A stretch of DNA of 64,000 bases from Branchiostoma lanceolatum (Eukaryota; Chordata; Leptocardii; Amphioxiformes; Branchiostomatidae). The position numbers and the translations under genes are program-made. Location of the stretch: positions 17,033,242-17,097,241 of the forward strand of contig NC_089730.1 of assembly GCF_035083965.1 (NCBI RefSeq), in the 5' to 3' direction. The notes beneath the pieces were generated by a model. It ran no database searches and was not told where the DNA came from. It saw only the letters and a program-made list of their open reading frames with translations. Positions 28,485-40,775 of the stretch are shown in pieces (within the stretch, counting starts at the first letter, position 1; each line of letters opens with the position of its first letter).

Positions 28485-31400
28485 ATGGCGGACGGAGGGG
28501 AAGGTGTAGAAATTGTCGTCCTGTCGTCTGACACTGAGGAAAAACGTCTGAAATCCGAACCGCACGCCAATGGCACCTCGCCCGACAGTGCAGCCGTTAA
28601 ATCTGAACCTACTGGCGGTGACTGTGGCGTGAAATCTGCTTCCAAACTCTCTCTGAAGAGAAAGCGCGAGATTTCGGGCACATCAGACAATGGCGAGAAC
28701 AGCTCTGAACCTGGGTCCGTTTGCGCGCCAAACTCGGACGTTCTCCCAACATCGTCTGGTCCAGTCGAGATGGTAGGCTTCTCATACCTCACACTTGTCT
28801 GTTAATACATTCCATCAGCAAATATCAGTGTCATTTTCCTCTATTATTCGTAAGATTAGTATCGCCAACATAAATACATTTTCGCCCCTCCCCAACCCTT
28901 TACACCGGAAAATGATACTTTGGCTTAGGCCAGGACAAAGGAGCTTTAAAAATGGAGCTGTTGTGCCCGTTTTAAAGCTGCTTGCTCAGGCTCATAAAAA
29001 GCTTTAACGTGATGTATAGAAAATAACGCCTTTATCGTTTTGTGATAGCCTACTACTACTGGACTGGCGAACCTATGATAGAAATAGTCTTGTGTAAATA
29101 AGGCCCTGATTTGCATGATATAATGTTATGTCTAACCTTTGACTTCCTAATTGAAACTATGAGTATGAAATTCTCGTCATTTAGTAGTAAGGAATCATTG
29201 TATTTTCTCATCGATTATGCAAATTTTGTCTTAATTTAGATAATTTCTAACTGTCGATGTTCCTTACTTTCTCAATTGCTATAGATACTGTAATTCACTT
29301 TATCTTCACGGTGTAAGGAAAATGGACATTTTCACTGAACTACACGAAACAGATGTGTGAAGGAATCATAAAAAATTACAATAAGTTTTTCACTGATGAT
29401 AAGTTCATGATACAGAGGTGACAGTGAAAACAGTGAACATAATGTTAGAGTGAAAGAAACAAGAATTACAGTATCTTAATGTACATATGGCCTCCCTCGG
29501 TCAATCACATGTTTGAATAGTAGGTTTTAAAATTTCCTCATTAATCATGCAAATTAGATGCCTATTTGCATAATTGTCATCTAATTAAGTCAATCACTAA
29601 TTTATCTATATTAAATACCTAAACCAAAAAGTGCTCTTTCTGCTATCAAACAAGGGGCCTAGGTTCGATCCCGGGTTGCCACTGGAGACATGTCTGGACA
29701 TGCACCCCAACGTTGTGCCCTTGGGAAAGGCACAAATTTCCTCACTTCACTCAGGTGTAAATGAGTACCTAGCTTCGGTTAGGGAAGTCCCTCGGATAGG
29801 ATGTTAAATGTTAAATGGAGGTCCCGCGCTTGAGGAGAGTCACACTTTCAGCATGTAATTGTAAAAGAACCCTCCACATCTTTCAAAAAAGGGGCATGCC
29901 CAATGTGAGTGGATCAAAACATTCTGGCCTAAAAGAGAGATCATTAAAAAAAATGAAACAAGGGAACTGTTTTTCAACAGCCCTCTGACAGATGTTTGTT
30001 GGCCCAGATTCCAAGACAACACCCCACTGATCATGACTAGCATTGATAGCACCAGCTGCTATTTTGATTACAACGGCATGCAATTCAGCTGCATTATAAT
30101 ATAAGTTTTCCTCAATAATTATGTAAATTAGGTTCTGATTTGCATAATTTGCATCTCATTATGTCAGCTATCACCTAAGATACCTACATGTCAAACGATG
30201 AAAATCCATCCACCCCTGCTTGAGTTATCCTCTTCCAAAGTTGCCAACAAAAAGGCCCACTGCAATTCCAAGACATGCTGCTAGGGAGCCAAAGCCTGCA
30301 CCACCTATTCTCTCCCCCAAAGCTATCAACCACTCCAAAATCAGGACCAAAGCATGTCAAGAATACGAGATCAAAACCTGAAGTTCTTCTGCAATACTGT
30401 AGAAAGCCACCGGGAGGCTCATTATTGATCCTGACCTTCAATTTCCTGACATGACATTTATTAAATATCATGAAGATCCAGCCACAAATTCTCAATTTAT
30501 GCTGTCTACAGAGACACAAACAAACAGCACAGAAGTTGTATCCATCTTGACAAAGGTAAAATGCAGTAAAACTAAGCAGCACTTCCTTTCAAAAGTATGA
30601 TGATTTGCAAACCGCTGTGTGAGTTTACGTCTTTACAAACTGGCTGCTGTGTTCACTGTGATGTCGGACAATCAACGTTTTTAGACAATCAACCTTTAGT
30701 TTAATAACTTCGCAGTAGGAATCCTGAGCCAGAAATACAATGTTTTGTTTGATTTTTTGATGTTCAAATTTTGGTGCATTTGTGTATACAACTTTTCTTA
30801 CTATAGCTACCTCCGTGGGTACATTGTTCAATTCTAGTCATAAATTTAGATTGGTGGGGAAGGGGGTTTTTGAAAATTTTAGATTGAAATGGGGCCTTCC
30901 ACTGGGGAATGGTATGGAGAAATATAAGAACAAAAAATGCATGTGTATATATATGTCTGTTCTAGCATTTATAGTTTGGAATTTGAGGTGGTGGCTCCTC
31001 CGGATGCGCCCCTGGGCCGGTTTAAGTAAACTGCTGGACATAGCATTGAATACTTGTCTAGCAGCTTATTTATGTATTACTTTGAAGTGCATTTTGTATA
31101 TTGGTGTATAAAAAATATCTGATTGATCATATTTTTGTCCAGGTTAACTTACCATCATCATCATCAGAGGCTCAGGTGCAGACAAAATCTGATGCAGTCA
31201 TCAACAGCGCACGTGCTGAATCCGCCAAGAAGTCATTTAGCGAGGTAAGCTATTTTCTAGTTTGTAAACCTTAGTATATTACAATAAGGAAGTTCTCTCT
31301 GTGTAACAAAGGTTGAACAAGATTGGCAATGAAAAAAAGACATTGCCATGGCGACTGAAAAATTTCTTTGTGCTATGTATTGAATAAACTGAAGTTCTCT

Positions 31401-34400
31401 CTCAGTTTAACAAAGGTTGAACAAGATTGGCAATGAAAAAAAATGTTGCCATAGCGACTGAAAAATTTCTGTGTGCTATGTATTAAATAAACTGAAGTTC
31501 TCTCTCAGTCTAACAGTGACAAAGGTTGAACAAGATTGGCATTGAAAAAAAGACATTGCCATGGCGACTGAAAAATTTCTTTGTGCTATGTATTGAATAA
31601 TTCAATAGTAATTAGCCATTGTAACTGTTAAAGAATAATTCTTAGGTGAGTTTAAAGAAACAATAATGAATAAATGTCATTTTGGTACTACCTTAAGTTA
31701 TATCCTTGCTTGTCGTCATCTTATACTGTATCTAATTTTTATGTGCTGTTTATTTCCAGTTTGTTCAGCTGTGCTCAACCCTGACGAAAGACAAAGATGT
31801 CCTGAAGTTCCTGCAGAAAAGGTTCCAAGCCGCTGACTCCGTTTACCTTTCTTCCCAGGCCTTCCTCGACTTCCTAACCAAACGGAGCGAGAAACTGAAA
31901 GAAAGCGGGAAAAAAGAAGTCTTTGTACACATGAAGGCTGTGATTGATAACCTGAAGGCAAACAAGAAGTGTGAATCAGGCTCAGAAAAAGGCAAAGGGA
32001 AGAGGAGAAGGAAAGGGGATCAGTCTGGCCAAGACTCCAGCACCGAGTTCTCTGACACAAGCGACAGCAGCTCTGCAAAAAGGTTTAAGCTTGACCAATT
32101 AGGTCTTGACGAAACAACAAGTAAAGGCGACAAGACCAAGCAAAATGGTGTTGGTGGCGAAAGGAATGGTCAAGGCAAGAGTGAAGACGATACAGGTATA
32201 GACACTGAAGGAAGCGCTGTCCCTTCAAAAGAGCCCCTTGTGTCTGACCAAGGAAAAACATCCTCTGCAGAAGACAACCCCAACAATAGCTCAGGTGACA
32301 CGGAGACGGGACAAGGTGCACAAGCCTCCTCAAGCAACGGAGATGCGGCAGAATCTGACAGAAAGGCCAAGAAAAGGCAGAAGCAGATTCGTAGACTTGA
32401 AAAGCTGCTAGCCATCGTTTCCAAGGAGATCAAACGTCTTGAAGCAAAAGAAGTATCCCTCGATGACTTAGACGACGAAGACTCAACGTACATCCAGGAA
32501 GACAGGCTGAAGAAGAGGTTCAACACCATCTGGAACAAACTTTGTGAACTCAAAGGAGAAGAAATGGTCACGGGAAGGGAAGTAGAAAGGACGATAAAGT
32601 TCAAAGGCACCAGGTTTCCAGAGGTGAACCGACGGATCATGAAATTCCTCAGGCGCATTGACGCATTCCCCGATTTCCATGACATTCTGGCAATAATCCA
32701 AAAGACCAACAGGAAAGAGAATCTCCGTTTACCACCTAGGCATGTACACGACCTTGCAAAGGAAGCCTTCACAGAAATCGGGGACAAGTTCCAAAGAAGA
32801 AGGCAGCGAGACCTTGTACAAAACTTTGGTTCTTACCTGACTGATAGCTTTGATCCGACAAGCGATCCCGCTAAAGAGGACGCAGAGCTCCAGCAAAAGC
32901 TACGAGACAACAGGATGCACGGGAAGCGAAGGTTAGACGAGGTGTTAGAAAAATACACGAGGAAGCAGTATGAGATGCACCTCGATGGGGAGACTGCACA
33001 AGGTAGCGACACCGAAGACCCTCCAGTCCGCGGGGAGGCCGACGTTGAAACGGAAGAAGATTTAGACGAGGATGAAATGGAGGATGAAGAGCAGCTTGAA
33101 AACAGTCAGGTAATTGAGAAAGTTTTAGAGAAAGCCGATTCTGAGGAGGAAGAATCTATGAGAGAGATCACGGTTGTGAAACCTCGTAAAGCTCGGAAAC
33201 GCTTCTTCCCCGCATTTCCTGACAGTGACGAAGGGGTTGGAGAAGATGGAACGAGGGCCGGGATAGAGGGAGGGTCTCCTGTCACTTTCCACCAGGGAAG
33301 CCGCTGCGGGGACTTGCTGGGAGAAACCAGTGGTATAGGTAGGGTAGTTTGCAGGACTGTAGATGATTGACTTTCTATCCTGTAGGTGGTCAGTATACCT
33401 TGAAGAAGGGTTGCACGGGCAAGCAATCCTGTTCACCATCTTCTGGAGCATCCACCTGGTTTGAGATCGAGAGAATCCCTCCTGATTCTATATGCTTGAT
33501 GCCTACAATGTACAATGACTTATTTGTATTTTTTGTCTGGTAAAAGGAACTAATCTATTGTATGTAGGTATATTAATGTTTGCGGGACCTTTCAGAGTTA
33601 AGTATGCTATTCCAGCCTGTTTGGGGGTGGTATAGCTTTTCTTGCTTTGAATTACAGTAAAATGCAAATTTCGGGTGCAGTTTTTTTTTTACTTCTCAAA
33701 CTGGAACTTATGGGAATGTTAAAATTTTTGGCATGAAATTTTTTTCCACGTTTGATCTTTTTGGATTGAATTGGAATGTACATTGTACGTTGATAGTTTG
33801 AGGCATCTTTTCTCTTGACATTTATGCACAGAACACTCTATGCACATTTGTACGCCATTATGTTCATCCACTTGCGGCCTTTATTGCACAATGCAAGTTA
33901 TACAACCCCACAGATTTTCCAATTTAGTAGTATGATTCTTATTCCTTTGTTTTTCCAGGGAGAGTAGGTAAAGAAGAAGAGAAGGCCACATCAACAACAA
34001 CAACAAATGAACGACTACAGATGGGAGTAACAGAAGAAACAACGATAATGGAACCAATGGAAAACAACGAAAAAGAAGAATTATCAATTGATCTAGCAGC
34101 AGAAACAAGAGAAAGCGTCGACATCACAGAAAACGATCCAGCAGAAATAGAAGACATTGCAACAAATGATCTTACAGAAGTAAAAGGAAACAGCGACATC
34201 ACCACAACAACTGACACGATAGAAATACTCAGTTCAGGCGAATCTGACGTCACGGATGATTCTGCCAACTGGAACAACGACGAGAATGAAGCAACAAGCA
34301 AGATTTGGCACACCCCAGAGAGGCACCCCCTGTCCAGGTTTTCCATCGACGCTGGCATGGAAAATGGAGACAGTCAAGACTGCATTGCTATAGAAACAGT

Positions 34401-34839
34401 TGATCTGGAACACGGACTCTGTTCTTCCCAAAATGTCGAAAGTCCAGAAAATGAAAGGAACTTGGGCAACCTCACATCACACGGACTCTGTTCTTCCCAA
34501 AATGTTGACAGTCCAGAACATGAAAGGAACTCAGGCAATCTCACATCACACAGCAAAGTTCAAGCACAACGTATCGTAGTAGATCCTCTAAGGTTGCAAG
34601 ACCTTAGATTTAAAGTATCCTCCATACTAGCTGGTGGCAAAAGTCGTTCAGGTAGCATCAAATCGGAACCGGCAGAATCCTCTTCCAGTCAGCGTGGTGC
34701 TGATTCTCCTTCCCAGGTCCCAGATTCCAGGCCGGCAGCTCTTTCCCAGGACACCGTGAGCAGTACTAGCGGACCAATGACAGAACACATAGAAAGATCG
34801 AACTCTCCGGACATTATTGTCCTCTCAGACTCAGAGTGA
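28485..34839 (+). CDS. DAXX: Death domain-associated protein (H3.3 chaperone)
   Basis: Four exons: 28485-28772, 31143-31244, 31760-33338, 33959-34839, total 2850 nt, 949 residues (human 740). DAXX deposits histone H3.3 with ATRX and binds SUMO-modified partners in PML bodies. The N-terminus carries a SUMO-interacting motif (EIVVLSSDTEE). Exon 3 begins with the helical bundle domain (FVQLCSTLTKDKDVLKFLQ to VIDNLKANKKC). An acidic low-complexity part is followed by the histone-binding domain: IRRLEKLLAIVSKEIKRLEA, DDEDSTYIQEDRLKKRF, GTRFPEVNRRIMKFL, FPDFHDILAIIQKTN, LVQNFGSYLTD, RRLDEVLEKYTRKQYEM. A long acidic stretch then leads to a C-terminal SUMO-interacting motif, DIIVLSDSE at the stop, as in human. 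Exon 4 holds a duplicated 23-residue unit. Regions between domains are Ser/Thr/Glu-rich and probably disordered. Confidence 0.96.
29285..29472. mobile_element. Old TACTGTAAAT-family MITE in DAXX intron 1
   Basis: It starts TACTGTAATTCACTTTATC and ends AGAATTACAGTA; TTCACGGTGTA and ACAGTGAAAACAGTGAACAT mark the two arms. It is more diverged than other copies. Confidence 0.55.
29645..29885 (+). repeat. tRNA-derived SINE in DAXX intron 1
   Basis: A B-box GGTTCGATCCC lies near 29663. The downstream body has GTTGTGCCCTTGGGAAAGGC, CACTTCACTCAGGTG and GGAGGTCCCGCGCTTGAGGA. The body motif TTGTGCCCTTGGGAAAG recurs in the SINE at 42062-42289, so both belong to one family. The A-box side is decayed. 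Confidence 0.7.
31290..31605. repeat. Three tandem copies of about 105 bp in DAXX intron 2
   Basis: ACAAAGGTTGAACAAGATTG starts each unit near 31308, 31409 and 31516, followed by GCGACTGAAAAATTTCT and TGTGCTATGTATT. The copies differ at only a few positions, so the expansion is recent. The array ends about 150 bp before exon 3. Confidence 0.85.
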
Positions 34840-37171
34840 ACACATTTGTGACTTACTGTCTCATGCTAGTTAATGGTATACAACCAACTTTTGAATCTAA
34901 TACATAAGCACACTTTTTACTCTTCTCAGACCCCGTTGCTCTTAAAATAATGTAGAATCTGTCAGAAAAAAAGAGCTAATCTTTGGAAATTTTTCGTCCC
35001 ATTTCATGCATCTCAGATATGTCCATAATGTACCTATAATCAATAGCTATTATTATGCCACAGGGTCGTTGCATAAGTTCTGAGACTAATGGATGCATAT
35101 TTGCAATTGTTTCTAGAGCAAGTTTGTGTTCTTGGGATGATTAAATGAAGTTGGTAGGACAAAATTCTTCTAGTCAACATCATCTTTTGAAAAACTATTT
35201 TGTGATGTGATTTGAAATATTTTCTATGTTAAGCAGTCCAAATTTAGCAGAGAACAACAACCATAAAGATTGTGTTGTTTTAGACTTCCATTACTGGGAA
35301 AAATAACTACTTTTCAAGATTGATATTCTATGTAGAATTCTATGTCCAATTAACACTAGAAAGATGTATCATTTTGTATCAATGTAAATGTACGTTCTAT
35401 AATGTTGATATTCGCTTAGGTTTTTTTTATACAATGGAACTTCATAACTGGAATGAAACAACTAAACCTGTGTGTGTAGGAATTTACTAGGAAAGATGTT
35501 CTGGAAGCAAATGAATTCTCAATGGGGATACGGTTAACTTTCATTGACATAACACAGCCTTAGGAATGTAAATTACAATATGGTATAGGGGGGTATATAT
35601 GTGAAATTTGTGTACATGTATATTATGGTTGATACAATTATTCATCACAATGTAAATACTGTATGGCTTTGGTATGTTACTCCCTACATGTATTGTGATG
35701 TTTTCTCTTGGGCAATGCAATTGTGCTGGGTCTTCTAGCAAAGGGCTCTTAACCCTGTAACTACACATTTTAGTGCCAAAAGCCTGCAGGGAAGAGGTTA
35801 AATCGTTTGACATTGTTAACCATACACATTTCATGGTAGCATTATTTCTGTCCAAATTTGATACAATAGTATCTTCACCACCCATACAATTATTTGCCAT
35901 GTCTGCTTCGTACCCTTAGTTTCAGTATGTCCTGCTGCAAGCGTATGTATATTTTTTTAGCATTGTAATAATCAATATCTACATTGTGTATATTATTTTC
36001 TGCTGCAAACTGTAGAATGGTGGTTTTATTTTTGCAGTGCCTCTCCACCACTATATTTCGACACCGTGATTATGTGTTTTTGTTCTGTAGTATCGGTTTA
36101 ACCGGGAAATTAAACCAAGAAAAATAGATGAGTTAACAGTATCATGTTCTGCTGCAAATGAGTTGGACTAAATCACCCTCCTAGCGGCCGGCCCCACTGT
36201 TATTGCCCCTCAGGGAGGGGTCATTAGCCTCTGCCAACGAAAGATTGTGCAAACACAGGCTAGCTGCAAACTACATGTAGTAGTAAAAGTTTCCCAAAAC
36301 GTCTGTGATATGCTGTTATTCAGTAATAATGCTTGTGTGTAGATTTATCATAGTCTGCCACAAAATCCTGCCAAACTTTAACCCTTGGTATTTTCCACAC
36401 TGCAACTTTCTGTCCCCGACACGTCTCTATCACAACAAGCCGGTTCAAGTTTTAAACCCTCCATGTGTTAGGTCAAATGTGAAAGCCACTAACTTGTAAA
36501 CATGTGTTTTGTTCATGTCTCAGGGGCCTTTGACATATTGCGTCACACATTACCTGCGCAGTTAAAACTGAGCTGGCTATAGATGTTGTGTAATCTACTT
36601 ACATGAAATGGATCCCTTGGCACTCTTGTCCAGATATCTTACTGTGTAACTATGGGAAAGAGTGCCACAGGTTTTAGTAAGCTTAAGGTGTAGGGCGTAT
36701 TCAGGGAAAAGTGTTACTAAATTCCTGTCAAGACTTTGTGTGTCAGCTAAGTTTATTTGAAGCACACATTTTGTCCAGCCATTTAAACTAGTAAGATAAA
36801 ATTGTGTATATAATGTACATGTCCATTTGCAAATGCTTTGTAGCGCAAGTCGTTTGAATGCATGCAAATATTGGTGCAGAAAAACAGCTGTTCTTATTAA
36901 GATTATGCACATGTTCCAAACAAACATTTTTATCATATGATTTGCATTGCAAACACCGCTCTCTCCCTACTTCTCATGTGAGTTATCCCTCTCTCCACTC
37001 ATAGTTTTTCCATCTTAACTTGGCCAGTAGAACGAAAGGCTGTAGGTTGAAAGTTGTTGACCCAGTACAGTCAGTACATCTTTGAAATGGCTTCCTATAA
37101 TGTGATAGGAAATTTGTGCATCAAATGTGACCTTTCTATCGCCATAGCTTGAATTTGTAATATTTATTGTT
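34840..37171 (+). other. DAXX 3' untranslated region and spacer
   Basis: AT-rich DNA follows the DAXX stop without any frame I can recognise. It may be a long 3' untranslated region ending at the AATAAA at 37172. A decayed arm of the MITE seen at 24762 occurs near 36505-36580. Confidence 0.45.
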
Positions 37172-37177
37172 AATAAA
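37172..37177 (+). terminator. Candidate distal DAXX poly(A) signal
   Basis: AATAAA in the context GTTAATAAAACC, 2.3 kb after the DAXX stop codon. Earlier A-rich hexamers are possible alternatives. Confidence 0.3.
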
Positions 37178-37765
37178 ACCATTTTTAAAGATTGTCAATA
37201 ACCAGAATGTGACAATTTTTTTAGTATTTCCATGATTATAATGATTATGATCAAGTTAAAGGTAGTATAGCTTCTTTGATTCATTTTAATTCGTCTTGGT
37301 TCACTCTTTATATTTACAGGTATCATAAAAAAGGGCTGGAAATAAATGCTACTTTGAATTTGATTTTTTTTCAATCTTTATCTGAAAGAGAACGTTACAC
37401 AGCAGACAAGTTTCTTAGATACCTTGAAATATGAAATTCATGAAATGGTTTAATGATTAGATAATTTGAGATAATAGGGACACCAGGTTTAGATGATACT
37501 TAACCACACTTTACACAAGTCATCAGACTTCTTACTTTCATTTGATGTGATAGACCTTCTGTCACAAAGGTAGTATGCAGGTATGACCAGTAAAACAAAG
37601 TACTGATAGATTCTTCCACGCAGAAATGTATACATTGACTTTATCTTGACTCTTGATGGCTTCTTGGTTATTATTAATGAGAACGGAGGATGAAATTTTA
37701 TGCTGCTCCCCTCGGCATTGTCCAACTCCCTTGCTTCTGGCGGGATCTCACCGAGTGACTTCATT

Positions 37766-40725
37766 CTAGTGCAAGAGTGGTTGCTTATCTGACTGAAAGG
37801 GAGAAGAAAAAGAAAACGGTATGATTTTATTTTTCTGTAAAACCAAAGCTGCTTACCACTTATGTAAAGATACCACTTACTAAATGCTACAGTCACATTT
37901 CCAAACAGATGCCTCGCCCTTGTAGTTTACAGGCTGTTTTTCCGTTGTTGTGATTTTGAGCGGGACCCCGTAGAACGCCCAGCGGTTACTACCCGGCAGG
38001 GCATCGGTTTGAAAATGTGACTAGCAAAAAAGAGGAGGAGCACACTCTAGCCAAGAAAAGTCAATGGGAATGACCCCTGTAACAATATGTAACTGTGAAT
38101 ATTTGTAAAATTGTAAGTGTGTTCTTGTGGTATGTACTACTAAGGTATGTTTGAATAAAGATGAAAAAAATGTTGAACCGCGTTGAGATATATATATATA
38201 TAGCTCCTGAGACTCCTGAGACACATTGTTACATACAAGAAAGTATACTACGACTACGAGGCTCAGGGACAACATAACTATATGGCGGGCTTACAACCAA
38301 TGAGGTGTTTTATGATATGATAATCCTCATATTTTTGATGATTCCTAACCCGAAAATCCTTCTGTAAAACAGCTTGTAGCGTGTCTTACCTGGTTTTGGT
38401 ACAGAGGTGGTGTAGTGGCGTTGTACTGATGAGGTTGTGTACCGTAGGTTGCCCCATAGACCGTTGGTGGTGGCGCGGTGGTCCTTTGGATGATAACAGT
38501 ACCGGTATGGGTCGCTAGGCAGCGCCTCCGCACAACATAACTACAAGCCATGATGAAGATGATCAGAAACACCCAAATCAGCCAGAACCCTGGAATAAAA
38601 GATTACTTGTTTTATTTGTCTCATTATCTTATCATATTTGATAGTACATGTCTTGAATAGATTTCAGCTATGTATATAATATTATTTCACCACCAAGAGA
38701 ATAAAATATGTTTTAGTGCATGTCTGTCTGTCTTTCTGTCTGTGTGTAACTTGTGAGAGTGTAGAGCTGGAAAGTCAACCATCAAGAAACCTTTTCGAAA
38801 CGTAAGATACAAAATGACCCAGATATTGGTAAAGCTATTGGTTCAGAACGTAAATGTCGCCTCACATGTGAGCAGGTGCAGTATACTATAAATCTTGAAA
38901 CTTTCGAGGGGATTTTTTTTCGCGATGACCGGTCCGCCTCGAATTCACAACATCGCGAATGTTCCAATGTTTCTACCGTAATACCACGAAAACCGCCTTT
39001 TCCCTGCTATCGCAAAATATAACCACTGAGAAAATAAACGAATTTACAGTACTTACACCAAGCGCTGTACACATAGTAGCCGTCGTCGCAACATTCAAAC
39101 TCGTGTAGTCCGCAGCAGTATGCAAAATCACCTAAAACGATGACAAGTAAATTTCCTCAGGTTTCAATAACTATCATAAAAGTGCATCCTTCAGAAGTGG
39201 ACAGTTTGAAACAACTTGAACGTTTTTTATGATTACATAATGGTAAAATCTGATATCTTTGAGGTATTGCGGGGGCCACATATTCAAATCGAGGCCTGAC
39301 CGGTCTGTTTAAGGAAACGAAAAATAAATTCTCTATCAAGAAATATACCCAAAACATGCTAATATCATGACTATTGTTTTTTTGGGACGTTTATGTTTGT
39401 TGTCTTTTACATAATAATTTTCGTTCCAGGAAATTGCCCGGCCCGGTGCCGGTTTGGACATGAGACTGTAGCATATAGTGGATCCGTGAGGCACAGTAAG
39501 ATTCACATGTATTGTACTATCATTAACTGAAAATAATAATAAGAAAATGACTTGTGATGTAACTTCATATTCATACCGTAGCAGGTTTTATAGTTGCCGT
39601 CCCATTCGCAGAGGTCGTCAGCCTAGGAGAATATGCATGTACATCACAAGAGAATCAATACAACATAGCTAGAAGTTTTCGGCACAAAACGGAGACTCCT
39701 AGAGACTCCTAGCGGCCGACACAGATCTGCAACACAACAAAGCCCACCGATTTCTTTTCTTCTTTTTCCCGTCCCAATGACTGACGACAAAGCATGATGC
39801 TTTTTCGGTAGCAAGTAGTGTAATGCGGCTTCGCAATGGCTCGCGCATTTAGCCTTAGATAACTAGTCTTATCTCATGAATACGTATACAACACAGTCAT
39901 TTACTTTTCGATCATGGCATTTCACCGACTGGGCCTCGCGGCCCCCATTCCACCAGACGGCGATCTCGCTGCGACATAAATTGACTTGATAATTGGAATG
40001 CCATGTGAACTGTAAAAGTATGACAGACTAAATCTATAGAATACTATAGAGTGATCTGTCAAATTTTAGGTTGCAGCGTGGTTGCAGCGAGGCCGTCAGT
40101 CACTCTAGTTCAAAGGGGGTGTGACAGACGTATAGGGGTATAAAGTCCATAGTGACGGTGTAACGCCATCCGCGCCTTGATGTTGTTGCTTCCACTTGTC
40201 CACCTTTGAGTCACGTACATTCATACAGCGAATGATCGAGTATCAAAAACTCGTTTTATGCCGGTATTCAATGGTGATATGAAACCTGGTAAATGCTGTG
40301 TGTGAGTCGTCATAAAACTACAAAGCTATATACATGCAGGTACAACTCTAGTAGCCACATTATAACGTTAACGTTTACTAACTTACTGCGGCGTTGTTCG
40401 AAACTGTTGATATCTGAATCCTACGTAACGTTATGCACATTTATGCTGTCTAAGGTCACAGTTCATCTCGCAGCAACATCATTGACTGCTAATTTTTCAA
40501 AGGATATGTATCTATGATTCATTGAAATAAATATGGTGTATCTCCTGAACATTCATCGGTGGTTTGGTATACATTTGTGAACCTTACAGGGCGGCCGAAA
40601 CTTCTGGGAACATTTGACCGGCTTTTCCCTGGTTTGAATTCCTGTTCATAAAGCGGTGATCGACTCACCAGTACCCGGGAAGCCTCGGTAAACAGCAAAG
40701 CGACGAGAAGCCCGTAGGCCGCCAT
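37766..40725 (-). CDS. Six-cysteine single-pass membrane protein (WBP1/VOPP1/Shisa-like class)
   Basis: Five minus-strand exons: 40669-40725, 39577-39622, 39057-39131, 38390-38589, 37766-37792, total 405 nt, 134 residues. A signal peptide (MAAYGLLVALLFTEAS) is followed by a compact ectodomain with the spacing C-x8-C-x6-CC-x6-CC. This is the six-cysteine pattern of the Shisa/WBP1/VOPP1 group. The membrane segment WWFWLIWVFLIIFIM resembles WBP1L (WWFWLVW). The cytoplasmic tail has RRR, a PPLY motif (PPxY, a WW-domain ligand) and ends in DKQPLL, an acidic dileucine sorting signal. Family members are thought to act in endosomal trafficking and ubiquitin-ligase recruitment. The last acceptor is doubled (CAGTCAG); the first one gives the short ending used here, the second a frame of about 100 residues more with no recognised domain. 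Confidence 0.78.
38882..39051. mobile_element. TACTGTAAAT-family MITE abutting a splice donor
   Basis: The ends are ATACTATAAATCTTG and GAATTTACAGTA, with TTTTTTTCGCGATG and ACCACGAAAACCGCC inside. On the minus strand its terminus TACTGTAAAT follows the exon 3 donor directly, so that the donor reads GTAAG and then the element. Confidence 0.65.
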
Positions 40726-40767
40726 GTTTCACCACCTGTTGTTTTCATCAGTGTGTTTACTGACGAG

Positions 40768-40775
40768 TGACGTCA
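40768..40775 (-). promoter_or_regulatory. Palindromic CRE upstream of the six-cysteine gene
   Basis: TGACGTCA lies 42 bp before the start codon on the minus strand, in a position much like the one ahead of DAXX. CREB/ATF proteins are the usual binders. Confidence 0.55.

Noticed and set aside
32085-32787. Minus-strand frames of 82-205 codons across DAXX exon 3
   Set aside because: Antisense shadows of acidic Ser-rich DAXX coding sequence; no similarity of their own.
37489-37896. 135-codon minus-strand frame over the last exon of the six-cysteine gene
   Set aside because: Its first part is intron and its frame is reached only by the second of two tandem acceptors; no domain recognised. Kept only as a possible alternative tail.
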